14,214 bases of DNA from Caryophanales bacterium UBA6769 (GCA_002453275.1 DKGN01000058.1:1-14214), one strand, 5' to 3'. Numbered from the stretch's first letter, positions 1 through 7,723 are shown. Notes: a model not told the origin generated them from the sequence alone. Numbers and translations: made by a program.

Positions 1-913
1 AATGGGCTCTGAGCCAATATCAGAGAAAGAAAGCGCTGAAATGAGACGAGTGATTACTCGTCCGAGACCGGGTCATGCGGATTTGAACGGAGCTATCAAA
101 TATGGACATCGTGACATTAGGAATGTCTTAGAACGCTCCTCTGCACGCGAAACGACAATCCGAGTTGCCGTTGGAGCCGTCGCAAAAAAGATTTTGTCAT
201 TATTTAATATAAATGTAGCAGGTCACGTATTAGTCATTGGCGGAATTGAAGCGAAAGAAACTGAGATCACGTCGATTGCTGATTTGCAAGTGCGCTCCGA
301 GGAATCACCTGTACGTTGCCTTGATAAAGAAGCTGAAACGTTAATGATGGAAGCGATTGACAATGCAAAAAAGAATGGGGACTCAATTGGTGGCGTCGTA
401 GAAGTCATCGTTGAAGGAGTTCCAATCGGATTAGGCAGCCACGTCCAATACGACCGTAAGCTTGATGGTAAGATAGCCCAAGCTGTAATGAGTATCAACG
501 CTTTTAAAGGGGTCGAAATTGGCATTGGCTTTGACGCAGCTCATCAACCTGGAAGCCAAGTACACGATGAGATTATATGGGACGAACAAGCAGGCTATCA
601 ACGTCGAACAAACCGTCTCGGTGGTTTTGAAGGTGGAATGACAAATGGAATGCCAATCGTTGTAAAAGGAGTTATGAAACCGATCCCGACACTCTATAAA
701 CCGCTTGAAAGTGTCGATATTGATACGAAAGAAACATTTACTGCGAGTATTGAACGCTCCGATAGTTGTGCTGTTCCTGCAGCTAGCGTTGTTGCCGAAG
801 CAGTAGTTGCTTGGGAAGTCGCGAAAGAATTTCTTGACAAATTTGGTAAAGACCGTTTAGCAGAAATTGAAGATAACTATAAACAACATATGGAACATGC
901 GAGAACATTCTAA
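1..913 (+). CDS. aroC: Chorismate synthase, C-terminal part (5' end outside window)
   Basis: Converts 5-enolpyruvylshikimate 3-phosphate to chorismate, the last common step of the shikimate pathway, using reduced FMN; cytosolic. The reading frame is open from the first base (codons start at base 2), and 303 residues are visible. The enzyme is usually about 390 residues in Bacillus, so roughly 85 N-terminal residues lie outside. The methionine at base 2 aligns with an internal residue of the family and is not the start. Family blocks seen: RPRPGHADLNG near visible residue 21, the ERSSARET segment near 44, the NGDSIGG segment near 125, and the C-terminal RSDSCAVPAASVVAEA signature near 255. The gene is called aroF in B. 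subtilis. Its stop codon overlaps the aroB start by one base (TAATG), suggesting coupled translation. Identification is secure. Confidence 0.97.
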   Translation, partial: MGSEPISEKESAEMRRVITRPRPGHADLNGAIKYGHRDIRNVLERSSARETTIRVAVGAVAKKILSLFNINVAGHVLVIGGIEAKETEITSIADLQVRSEESPVRCLDKEAETLMMEAIDNAKKNGDSIGGVVEVIVEGVPIGLGSHVQYDRKLDGKIAQAVMSINAFKGVEIGIGFDAAHQPGSQVHDEIIWDEQAGYQRRTNRLGGFEGGMTNGMPIVVKGVMKPIPTLYKPLESVDIDTKETFTASIERSDSCAVPAASVVAEAVVAWEVAKEFLDKFGKDRLAEIEDNYKQHMEHARTF

Positions 914-2001
914 TGTTGGAAACCATTCAAATTCAAACTTCATCAAAACAATATCCATTAATTATTGGAAATGGCATTCGACATCAAATTAAAAAGATTA
1001 TCCAATCTTTAAATCAAAAAGTCTCAAGCTACTTCATTATCACAGATAATATTGTTGAAAAATTATACTTAAATGACTTAGTAAAAGTTTTAGAAGATGA
1101 ACAAGTATTTACTCACATCGTTCCAAGTGGCGAGGAAGCAAAATCAATTGACCATTATTATGCATGCCAAACGAAAGCACTCGAAAGCGGGTTGGATCGT
1201 CAATCATGCGTTATCGCATTAGGTGGAGGTGTAATCGGAGACTTAGCTGGATTCGTTGCTGCTACGTATATGCGCGGGATTACATTTATCCAAATACCGA
1301 CAACATTACTTGCTCACGACAGTAGCGTTGGTGGGAAAGTAGCGATAAATCATCCTCTTGGCAAAAATATGATTGGCGCATTTTATCAACCGGATGCTGT
1401 CATTTACGACATTGAGACGCTACACTCATTACATGATACAGAGTGGCTATCGGGGTTTGCTGAGGTCATCAAACATGGACTCATATGGGATAAAAACTTG
1501 TTTGATGATGTATGCAAAATCAAAACGATGTCTGAATTAAAAAATAGCAATCTAAATTCAATTTTAAAACGAGCAATTGCCGTCAAAGCTGATATCGTAT
1601 CTCAAGATGAAACTGAAAAAGGTATTCGTGCTTATTTAAACTTTGGCCATACACTTGGCCATGCAATAGAAGCTGAAGCAGGGTATGGATCAATAAGTCA
1701 CGGTGAAGCTGTCATTATCGGCATTGTTTTTGCGATGAGACTTAGTGAGGAACATTACAACGTAGACTTAAATATAAATGAGATTAAACATTGGTTACAC
1801 TCACTCGGTTATTCCACAGCAATTCCAGAAAAGCTGTCACCAGAACGCTTAATTAACAGGATGAAAAAAGATAAAAAAGCACAACATGGCAAGATAAATA
1901 TGATTCTGTTAAAAGAAATTGGAATCGTTGAAAATATTCCTTTTCATGAGAATACCCTCTATACATTTTTAAAAAAAGAAATCGAAGGGGGAGTGGGTTA
2001 A
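913..2001 (+). CDS. aroB: 3-dehydroquinate synthase
   Basis: Converts DAHP to 3-dehydroquinate, the second step of the shikimate pathway; NAD- and divalent-metal-dependent, cytosolic. The 362-residue length is normal. The NAD-binding glycine loop GGGVIGDLAGF lies at residues 104-114, followed by the ATYMRGI segment. Expected metal ligands are E184 (GFAEVIKHG), H246 (in FGHTLGHA) and H263 (SHGEA); these assignments rest on family knowledge. The ATG start shares its A with the stop codon of the chorismate synthase gene. I see no good ribosome site just upstream, so translation probably depends on ribosomes arriving from that gene. aroH begins one base after its stop codon. Confidence 0.97.
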   Translation: MLETIQIQTSSKQYPLIIGNGIRHQIKKIIQSLNQKVSSYFIITDNIVEKLYLNDLVKVLEDEQVFTHIVPSGEEAKSIDHYYACQTKALESGLDRQSCVIALGGGVIGDLAGFVAATYMRGITFIQIPTTLLAHDSSVGGKVAINHPLGKNMIGAFYQPDAVIYDIETLHSLHDTEWLSGFAEVIKHGLIWDKNLFDDVCKIKTMSELKNSNLNSILKRAIAVKADIVSQDETEKGIRAYLNFGHTLGHAIEAEAGYGSISHGEAVIIGIVFAMRLSEEHYNVDLNINEIKHWLHSLGYSTAIPEKLSPERLINRMKKDKKAQHGKINMILLKEIGIVENIPFHENTLYTFLKKEIEGGVG

Positions 2002-2002
2002 A

Positions 2003-2365
2003 ATGGTCCGCGGAGTTAGAGGTGCGACGACAACGGAAGAAAACGATGAAAAACAAATTTTAAGCGCTACAGAGGAAGTTGTCGCACAAATGATTAAGGA
2101 AAACAATATTTCACCTGAACAAGTGGCACAAGTATTAATTACCGTCACTCCCGATTTAAACGCTACTTTCCCAGCGAAAGCATTACGCTCGTTTGCTGGC
2201 TGGACTTATGTTCCCGTTATGTGCGCTACCGAAATTGATGTACCAGGTGCACTGCTAAAATGCATTCGAATCATGATGACGATCAACACAAATCAACAGC
2301 AAACAGAAATTACACACGTCTATCTTAAAAATGCAAAGCAACTTCGCCCTGAATTCACACGTTGA
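2003..2365 (+). CDS. aroH: Chorismate mutase, AroH type
   Basis: Rearranges chorismate to prephenate, committing it to phenylalanine and tyrosine. At 120 residues it is the small monofunctional AroH fold, not the AroQ helical type. Residues matching the known B. subtilis active site with a one-residue shift are visible: R6, C74, E77, R89, Y107 and R115. The opening RGVRGATT and the FPAKALR and KCIRIMM segments are typical. A GGGGGAG ribosome site lies about 10 bases before the ATG, inside the end of aroB. The stop codon TGA (2363-2365) is embedded in the -35 box of the trp promoter, so aroH is the last gene before a new transcription start. Confidence 0.96.
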   Translation: MVRGVRGATTTEENDEKQILSATEEVVAQMIKENNISPEQVAQVLITVTPDLNATFPAKALRSFAGWTYVPVMCATEIDVPGALLKCIRIMMTINTNQQQTEITHVYLKNAKQLRPEFTR

Positions 2366-2390
2366 CAATTTGACGTTAAAAGTTTATCCT
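2362..2390 (+). promoter_or_regulatory. trp operon promoter (sigma-A type)
   Basis: A perfect -35 box TTGACA (2362-2367) is followed after 17 bases by TATCCT (2385-2390). Transcription should begin near 2397, giving an untranslated leader of about 190 bases before trpE. The -35 box overlaps the aroH stop codon. Placement between aroH and trpE matches the known trp promoter inside the Bacillus supraoperon. The boxes are seen directly; activity is inferred. Confidence 0.85.
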
Positions 2391-2409
2391 AAAATAAATG
2401 AATGATGAT

Positions 2410-2467
2410 GAGTTGTTTTAATTAGAGATGAGTATGAGTTGAGTGAGATGAGTTGAGGAGAGCTGAG
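2410..2467 (+). promoter_or_regulatory. TRAP-binding (G/U)AG triplet array in the trp leader
   Basis: GAG or TAG triplets begin at 2410, 2423 (TAG, overlapping GAG at 2425), 2430, 2436, 2441, 2445, 2450, 2455, 2458 (or 2460, overlapping) and 2465. From 2425 on they recur nearly every 5 bases, the spacing by which RNA wraps round the tryptophan-activated TRAP ring (MtrB). The first triplet is separated from the rest by a U-rich gap with no good triplet, so about nine to ten sites look usable, compared with eleven in B. subtilis. The array overlaps the candidate antiterminator, so bound TRAP would favour the terminator when tryptophan is plentiful. Confidence 0.9.
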
Positions 2468-2495
2468 GGAATACTGACAATACCCTAAGGCCTTC
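2455..2495 (+). promoter_or_regulatory. Candidate trp antiterminator structure
   Basis: Bases 2466-2469 (AGGG) can pair with 2483-2486 (CCCT), 2463-2464 with 2488-2489, and 2455-2458 with 2492-2495, with a mismatch and small bulges between. This would use up the 5' arm of the terminator (2484-2491) and also the last TRAP triplets, making it exclusive with both TRAP binding and termination. The pairing is modest and was found by eye, so the exact helix is uncertain. Confidence 0.5.
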
Positions 2496-2514
2496 TATTG
2501 CCTTAGGTTTTTTT
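2484..2514 (+). terminator. trp leader attenuator (intrinsic terminator)
   Basis: A perfect 8-bp stem, CCTAAGGC (2484-2491) with GCCTTAGG (2500-2507), encloses an 8-base loop and is followed by seven T (2508-2514). It lies about 110 bases after the predicted transcription start and directly after the TRAP triplets. This is the arrangement of the Bacillus trp attenuator: with TRAP bound, transcription stops here before trpE. Confidence 0.92.
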
Positions 2515-2556
2515 ATCGTTTTAATTATTACCTTTTTTTTCCCCTCCCAACTCATA

Positions 2557-2585
2557 TTCACATTGACAATAAATGTGAGGTGAGG
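2557..2585 (+). promoter_or_regulatory. trpE ribosome-binding site and its sequestering hairpin
   Basis: The trpE ribosome site GAGGTGA (2577-2583) lies 5 bases before the ATG. TTCACATT (2557-2564) can pair with AATGTGAG (2572-2579) around a 7-base loop, with one G-U pair at the base, covering the start of the ribosome site. A C-rich stretch just upstream (2541-2548) offers further pairing to the GAGG repeats. In B. subtilis a comparable hairpin blocks trpE translation when TRAP is bound; the same role is inferred here. Confidence 0.6.
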
Positions 2586-2588
2586 TAA

Positions 2589-4115
2589 ATGTCCACTACG
2601 TTTGAAGAATTTTCACAGACTACAAAAGAGTATAATACTATTCCTCTATTTAAACGTTTTTTTCTAGATACGATTACCCCAATTCAAATTTTTCACAAAT
2701 TAAAAGAACAAGCTAGTTTTATTCTTGAAAGTAAGGATAACGAATCAGAATGGGCTAACTTTTCCTTTATCGGAATCAATCCTTACGTAACCTTGCAAGA
2801 AAAAGACAATCACTTTATCGCTAAAACAAAAACGGGCTCCACTGTTGCTAAACATAAGCATTTTCGTGAGGCTTTATTGCAAACGATTAAAGTTCTTCAA
2901 CCACAGCCAATTGACATAGATATCCCATTTTCGGGTGGGGGTGTTGGCTATATTAGCTATGACGGCATTTCAGAATTCGAAAATAAGCTTTCACCACATC
3001 CGACGAACGATTTAAATGTACCGCGCTTTCACTTTTCTTTTTGTGAAACGATTATTGCATACGACCATGAGCAAAAAGAAGTCACAATCATTACTCACGT
3101 TTTCTTAAATAAAAATGAAACGTTAGACGAATTAAAGACGTTATACGATAACACACTCTTAAAGATAAATAAGCTCATTTCAACATTACTAGAAGGTGAC
3201 AATTCCTCGTCCCCCTTATTTCAAATGCCAAAGGGGTTAAATGACGTTAGCTTTGAGCAGGTAAAAACAAATTTTGAAAAAGCAGACTTTTTAAATGCAG
3301 TCAAAAAGGTGAAGCATTTCATTGAAAAGGAAGAAATTTTACAAGCAGTTATTTCACAAAGGTTCGAGCGAGAAATTACCGTTTCAGGATTAGAGATTTA
3401 CAGAGTGTTACGCACAATTAATCCTTCACCTTACCTATTTTATTTGAAAATTGATGATTTTGAAGTCGTTGGAAGTTCTCCAGAAAAACTTATTCAAATA
3501 AATGGAGAACATATAGAGATTCATCCGATTGCAGGTACAAGACCTCGCGGTAAAACGCGGAAGGAAGACGAACAATTGGCTACAGAATTGCTCAATGACA
3601 AAAAAGAACGTGACGAACATATGATGCTTGTCGACTTAGCCAAAAAAGAGATTAGTCGCGTCGGTAAACCAGAATCAGTCGAAGTTCCGTCATTAATGGA
3701 AGTTGGGTTTTTTTCTCATGTCATGCATATTATTTCAAAAGTTACAGGAAAATTAGCAGATGATTCTTCGCCAATTGATGCATTAATTTCTGCATTTCCT
3801 GCTGGAACACTTTCAGGTGCTCCAAAGCTTCGTGCCATGCAAATTATCAATGAAATTGAGCCAATGGCAAGAAATTTATATGGGGGCGCAATTGGCTATA
3901 TTGGATTTGATGGAAACATTGACTCTTGCATTACGATCCGAAGTATTTTCATTAAAAATAATAAAGCATATATCCAAGCTGGAGCTGGCATCGTTGAAGA
4001 CTCTATTCCAGAAAACGAATGGGAAGAAACAAAGAATAAAGCGAAGGCACTTATAAAAGCAATTGAAGTTGCAGAACAGTTATTTAATAAAGAGGGGGTA
4101 GCTTTTCATGTTTAA
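2589..4115 (+). CDS. trpE: Anthranilate synthase component I
   Basis: Makes anthranilate from chorismate, the first committed step to tryptophan, with ammonia supplied by a glutamine amidotransferase partner not encoded in this window. The 508-residue length is normal. The N-terminal domain has the ILES segment (S48) and the FSFIGINP segment, the usual region for tryptophan feedback binding. The C-terminal chorismate-binding domain (about 225-495) shows GSSPEKL at 295-301, HPIAGTRPRG at 312-321, FPAGTLSGAPK at 403-413 and GAGIVEDS at 465-472. Expression should be set by TRAP at both transcription and translation through the leader. The start is supported by GAGGTGA 5 bases upstream. The stop region overlaps trpD by 8 bases. 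Confidence 0.97.
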   Translation: MSTTFEEFSQTTKEYNTIPLFKRFFLDTITPIQIFHKLKEQASFILESKDNESEWANFSFIGINPYVTLQEKDNHFIAKTKTGSTVAKHKHFREALLQTIKVLQPQPIDIDIPFSGGGVGYISYDGISEFENKLSPHPTNDLNVPRFHFSFCETIIAYDHEQKEVTIITHVFLNKNETLDELKTLYDNTLLKINKLISTLLEGDNSSSPLFQMPKGLNDVSFEQVKTNFEKADFLNAVKKVKHFIEKEEILQAVISQRFEREITVSGLEIYRVLRTINPSPYLFYLKIDDFEVVGSSPEKLIQINGEHIEIHPIAGTRPRGKTRKEDEQLATELLNDKKERDEHMMLVDLAKKEISRVGKPESVEVPSLMEVGFFSHVMHIISKVTGKLADDSSPIDALISAFPAGTLSGAPKLRAMQIINEIEPMARNLYGGAIGYIGFDGNIDSCITIRSIFIKNNKAYIQAGAGIVEDSIPENEWEETKNKAKALIKAIEVAEQLFNKEGVAFHV

Positions 4116-5130
4116 ATCGTTTTTGCAACAGGCGATTAACGGTAAAGTCTTTTCAGAAGAAGAAGCTCATTTACTTATGGATAAGATTATGTCTGGTGAA
4201 GCTACAGACAGCCAGATTGCTAGTCTACTAACGATTATTGAATTACGTGGAAGTACAATTGATGAAATGACTGGATTTGCTCGAGCAATGAGAGCCCATG
4301 CGACTCCAGTTCATCATAATGAAGATTTATTAATCGACACATGTGGAACAGGAGGCGATGGCTCCTCGACGTTCAACATTTCAACGACTGTTTCATTTTT
4401 AATTGCAGCTAAAGGCATTCCCGTAGCTAAACATGGTAATCGCTCTGTATCTTCAAAGTGTGGAAGTGCAGATGCTTTAGAAGAACTAGGCGTTCAAATC
4501 CAGTCATCTCCTGAAGAGGCAACGGAAAAATTAAACAAAAATAAAATGTGTTTTTTATATGCACCTTTATATCATTCATCAATAAAACATGCCGTCACTC
4601 CAAGAAAAGAAATCGGCTTTCGGACCGTGTTCAATATATTAGGTCCACTGACTAACCCAGCAAGAAGCAATTTTCAATTGCTCGGGGTGTACGATAGTTT
4701 GCTAGCGGAAAAAATGGCCGAAACCCTTCATCGTTTAGGTACAAAGCGAGCTTTGATCGTGTCAGGACGGGATGGTCTCGATGAATGTTCTATCTCAACA
4801 ACAACGGATGTAGTAGAATTACATGATGGTAACATTTCGCGATACACAATAAGTCCTGAACAAGTAGGATTATCAAAAGGCAATAACGATGATCTCATCG
4901 TTTCATCTGCTAAAGAAAGTGCCGCATTAATCAAGCAAGTGCTTAAAGGAGCAGCACCAGAATCAGCGATTAATATTGTTTTAATAAATGCAGGAGCGGC
5001 ATTATATACTGTCGGCGCTACGGATTCAATTTCTGAAGGTGTTCACGAAGCACGAAAGTTGATACGTAATGGCGATGCATACCGCAAGCTCCAAGAGTTA
5101 AAAACTGAGGGGGTTTCGTTACGTGCTTAA
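4108..5130 (+). CDS. trpD: Anthranilate phosphoribosyltransferase
   Basis: Joins anthranilate to PRPP to give phosphoribosylanthranilate, the second committed step to tryptophan. At 340 residues it is the stand-alone enzyme without a fused amidotransferase. The glycine-rich PRPP loop GTGGDGSSTFNIST lies at 80-93, KHGNRSVSSKCGSAD at 108-122, and NILGPLTNP near 176-184. The DGLDE segment (222-226) carries acidic residues that bind magnesium in the family. The ATG overlaps the end of trpE by 8 bases, and AGAGGGGG (4091-4098) lies 9 bases upstream, within trpE. It overlaps trpC by 8 bases. Confidence 0.97.
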   Translation: MFKSFLQQAINGKVFSEEEAHLLMDKIMSGEATDSQIASLLTIIELRGSTIDEMTGFARAMRAHATPVHHNEDLLIDTCGTGGDGSSTFNISTTVSFLIAAKGIPVAKHGNRSVSSKCGSADALEELGVQIQSSPEEATEKLNKNKMCFLYAPLYHSSIKHAVTPRKEIGFRTVFNILGPLTNPARSNFQLLGVYDSLLAEKMAETLHRLGTKRALIVSGRDGLDECSISTTTDVVELHDGNISRYTISPEQVGLSKGNNDDLIVSSAKESAALIKQVLKGAAPESAINIVLINAGAALYTVGATDSISEGVHEARKLIRNGDAYRKLQELKTEGVSLRA

Positions 5131-5896
5131 TAAAATTTTGCAAAATAAAAAAGAGGAACTTATCAATCTCACAATTCCAGAAGCTGACGATAAAGTTAAA
5201 CAGGCATCATTTGTTCGCGCACTTCATAATCCAAATCACTCAATCTCGCTTATTGCTGAGATTAAACGAGCCTCTCCATCAAAAGGAATTATCAATGATA
5301 AGATTAATCCAATTGAAGTTGCAACAGCATATGAAGAGGCAGGAGCCGATGCGATTTCAGTTTTAACAGATAACGTTTTTTTCAAGGGATCTATTGAGGA
5401 TTTAAAGGCTGTCAAACAACATGTAACGATTCCGGTGTTACGGAAAGATTTTATCATTGATAAAAAACAAATAGAGGAAAGTAAAGCAATCGGGGCAGAT
5501 GCCATTTTACTCATTGTTAAAGCACTTGGAGCAGAAAAAACTTATGAATTTTATGAATATGCTACGTCTTGTGGACTTGATTGCCTTGTTGAGGTTCATG
5601 AGTTAACAGAGCTTACGGAATTGTTAGAAGTTTTTACCCCTGCGGTCATTGGCGTAAATAACCGAAATTTAACTAACTTCAACACATCGCTACAAACGTC
5701 GGAAGGGGTAGCCAATCTCATTCCGGAAGGAACGATTTTTATTAGCGAAAGTGGCATTCACTCGAATGATGATATCTCAAAGGTAAAACAATTAGGCGCA
5801 AAAGGAGTATTAGTCGGTGAAGCATTAATGAAGGCAGGTTCACCACAAGCAGGCATTGCGCATTTATTTAGTGATGAGCGAATGAAGAACAAATGA
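5123..5896 (+). CDS. trpC: Indole-3-glycerol phosphate synthase
   Basis: Closes the indole ring, turning carboxyphenylaminodeoxyribulose phosphate into indole-3-glycerol phosphate. It is a 257-residue beta/alpha barrel, monofunctional and separate from trpF. Residues matching the known active site are E46 and K48 (in AEIKRASPSKG), K108 (RKDF), E157 (EVHE), N179 and R181 (GVNNRNL) and S210 (SESGI). The start is GTG, inside the last codons of trpD (8-base overlap), with GAGGGGG at 5107-5113, 9 bases upstream. It overlaps trpF by 4 bases (ATGA). Confidence 0.97.
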   Translation: MLNKILQNKKEELINLTIPEADDKVKQASFVRALHNPNHSISLIAEIKRASPSKGIINDKINPIEVATAYEEAGADAISVLTDNVFFKGSIEDLKAVKQHVTIPVLRKDFIIDKKQIEESKAIGADAILLIVKALGAEKTYEFYEYATSCGLDCLVEVHELTELTELLEVFTPAVIGVNNRNLTNFNTSLQTSEGVANLIPEGTIFISESGIHSNDDISKVKQLGAKGVLVGEALMKAGSPQAGIAHLFSDERMKNK

Positions 5897-6546
5897 AGCT
5901 TAAAATTTGTGGAAATCATTCTGCCCACGATGTAAAGGTTTCCTCTCGAAGCGATGCTCAATACATCGGATTTGTTTTTGCTACTTCAAAAAGACAAGTT
6001 CAACCTGAGCAAGTGCAACAATGGCTCAATAATGTTCAAGGGAAAGAAAAGAAACAAATTGTCGGCGTATTTGTCAATGAAGACATTGACATAATCGAAA
6101 GAGCAATCAACATTGCTGATCTCAATATTGTCCAATTACACGGCACCGAATCGCCAGAATTTATTGCACAACTTCGAGCGAGATGCAACGTTGATGTATG
6201 GAAAGTCATTCACCATGCTGATGACGCACTACAGATGTTGGAACAATACGCTAATCTCGTCGATGGCTATTTAATTGATAATAAAACTGATAAGGCTTGG
6301 GGTGGAACAGGGACGACGTTTAACTGGACGTTCGTGCCTGAATATATTAATAAAGCACATCAATATAACAAACTATGCTTTATTGCTGGCGGCATTAATC
6401 CTTCAAATGTAAGTGACTTAATCAAATTCAAACCTGATGGAATTGATCTCGCAAGTGGGGTAGAAACAGAGCTTAAAAAAGACGGGCAAAAAATTATTCA
6501 ACTACAGGAGTGTATAGATTCTTATGACGACAACATTACCGAGTAA
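5893..6546 (+). CDS. trpF: Phosphoribosylanthranilate isomerase
   Basis: Carries out the Amadori rearrangement of phosphoribosylanthranilate, the step before TrpC. The 217-residue length is normal for this barrel enzyme. Expected catalytic residues are C6 (KICG) and D129 (YLIDN). GGTG at 137-140, AGGI at 165-168 and DLASGVE at 185-191 form the phosphate-binding end. The residues just after the catalytic cysteine, NHS, are unusual, since a hydrophobic residue normally follows CG. The start overlaps the trpC stop (ATGA) and lacks a clear ribosome site, so translation is probably coupled. Its last 23 bases overlap trpB. Confidence 0.95.
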   Translation: MKLKICGNHSAHDVKVSSRSDAQYIGFVFATSKRQVQPEQVQQWLNNVQGKEKKQIVGVFVNEDIDIIERAINIADLNIVQLHGTESPEFIAQLRARCNVDVWKVIHHADDALQMLEQYANLVDGYLIDNKTDKAWGGTGTTFNWTFVPEYINKAHQYNKLCFIAGGINPSNVSDLIKFKPDGIDLASGVETELKKDGQKIIQLQECIDSYDDNITE

Positions 6547-7723
6547 AACAGGAAGATTTGGTCAATTTGGAGGAAAATTTGTACCTGAAACATTAATGGA
6601 GGCACTTGAGGAGCTTGAAGAGAACTTAGCGTCTGCATTAGCTGATCAAAGCTTTGTTAAAAAATATCATCAAATATTACAAAACTATTCAGGTAGACCT
6701 ACTCCACTAACGTATGCTGAAAAATGTTCTCAGCAACTTGGTGGTGCAAAAATATATTTAAAGCGAGAAGATTTAAATCACACAGGAGCACATAAAATTA
6801 ACAATGCTATCGGGCAAGCCTTGCTTGCAAAACGAATGGGGAAACAAAAGATTGTGGCAGAAACAGGGGCAGGTCAACACGGGGTTGCTTCAGCAACTAT
6901 TGCCGCCCACTTCGGGTTAGAATGTAAAGTGTTTATGGGTGAGGAGGATATGGAACGCCAAGCATTAAACGTGTTCAGAATGCAATTACTTGGTGCAGAA
7001 GTTATTCCTGTCTCCTCAGGAAGTAAAACGTTAAAAGATGCTACTAATGAAGCGATTCGTTATTGGGTTTCAAATGTTGAAGATACATTTTATTTAATCG
7101 GTTCTGTCGTTGGACCCCACCCTTATCCAATGATGGTTCGTGAATTTCAAAGAATCATTGGAGATGAAACGAAAGAACAATTTTACAATTTAACGAATCA
7201 AGCCCCTGATGTCATCGTTGCTTGCGTTGGCGGTGGGAGTAACGCGATCGGAATGTTTTCTCCCTTTATTAGTGACTCTGTTCAATTAATTGGAGTAGAA
7301 GCTGCTGGCAAAGGAATTGACACGGATCAGCATGCAGCAACAATCTCGAAAGGTAAACTTGGCGTTATCCATGGCTCAATGACATACTTGCTTCAAGATG
7401 AAGCTGGTCAAATTAAAGAACCTTATTCAATTTCAGCAGGTCTTGATTATCCTGGTGTCGGACCTGAGCATGCTTATTTGGCCGAAACCGGTCAAGTAAA
7501 ATATACAAGTGCTACAGATGAGGAAGCACTCGAAGCGCTCACCCTTTTATCTAAAACAGAAGGGATTATTCCAGCAATTGAAAGTGCTCACGCTTTGGCC
7601 GAAGCTTTTAAACGAGCTAAACAAATGGAAAGTAGCGATTGTATCGTCGTTTGTTTATCTGGTCGTGGAGACAAAGACGTACACACATTAATGGAGAAAT
7701 TAGGAGAGGAAACGAATGACTAA
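6524..7723 (+). CDS. trpB: Tryptophan synthase beta chain
   Basis: PLP enzyme that condenses indole, received through a channel from TrpA, with serine to give tryptophan. At 399 residues it is the standard TrpB1 form. The PLP lysine is K91 in HTGAHKINNA, the catalytic glutamate E113 in ETGAGQHG (113-120), and the phosphate-holding loop GGGSN lies at 236-240. FGGKFVPETL near the N-terminus is typical. The ATG lies inside trpF. An in-frame TAG 9 bases upstream (6515-6517) rules out an earlier start. The nearest AGGAG (6506-6510) is 13 bases away, longer than usual. It overlaps trpA by 8 bases. Confidence 0.97.
   Translation: MTTTLPSKTGRFGQFGGKFVPETLMEALEELEENLASALADQSFVKKYHQILQNYSGRPTPLTYAEKCSQQLGGAKIYLKREDLNHTGAHKINNAIGQALLAKRMGKQKIVAETGAGQHGVASATIAAHFGLECKVFMGEEDMERQALNVFRMQLLGAEVIPVSSGSKTLKDATNEAIRYWVSNVEDTFYLIGSVVGPHPYPMMVREFQRIIGDETKEQFYNLTNQAPDVIVACVGGGSNAIGMFSPFISDSVQLIGVEAAGKGIDTDQHAATISKGKLGVIHGSMTYLLQDEAGQIKEPYSISAGLDYPGVGPEHAYLAETGQVKYTSATDEEALEALTLLSKTEGIIPAIESAHALAEAFKRAKQMESSDCIVVCLSGRGDKDVHTLMEKLGEETND

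Larger units (their letters stand above)
2443..2561 (+). promoter_or_regulatory. Long-range pairing between TRAP triplets and the region before trpE
   Basis: In readthrough RNA, 2448-2455 (ATGAGTTG) pairs perfectly with 2548-2555 (CAACTCAT). After one bulged A (2456), GGAG at 2457-2460 pairs with CTCC at 2544-2547. On the other side, 2443-2447 pairs with 2557-2561 around one bulged A (2556), with one G-U pair. The total is 17 bp enclosing the terminator hairpin. It cannot coexist with TRAP bound to the triplets, nor with the hairpin that hides the trpE ribosome site, because 2557-2561 is shared. The complementarity is seen directly; its role as a translation switch is inferred from TRAP control of trpE in B. 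subtilis. Confidence 0.65.

Noticed and set aside
223..525. 100-residue reading frame on the minus strand opposite chorismate synthase
   Set aside because: It lies fully antisense to a well-conserved gene, and I see no ribosome site or recognisable domain.
2398..2421. Short leader peptide (ATG at 2398, seven codons) in the trp leader
   Set aside because: It has no tryptophan codons and no ribosome site, and it begins at the predicted transcription start. Control here fits TRAP, not ribosome-mediated attenuation.
2366..2588. T-box riboswitch as the control of the trp operon
   Set aside because: The leader is too short and shows no T-box sequence or specifier stem. The GAG triplet array explains the region.
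3817..4056. 79-residue reading frame within trpE in another frame
   Set aside because: It overlaps conserved trpE motifs and has no recognisable protein features.
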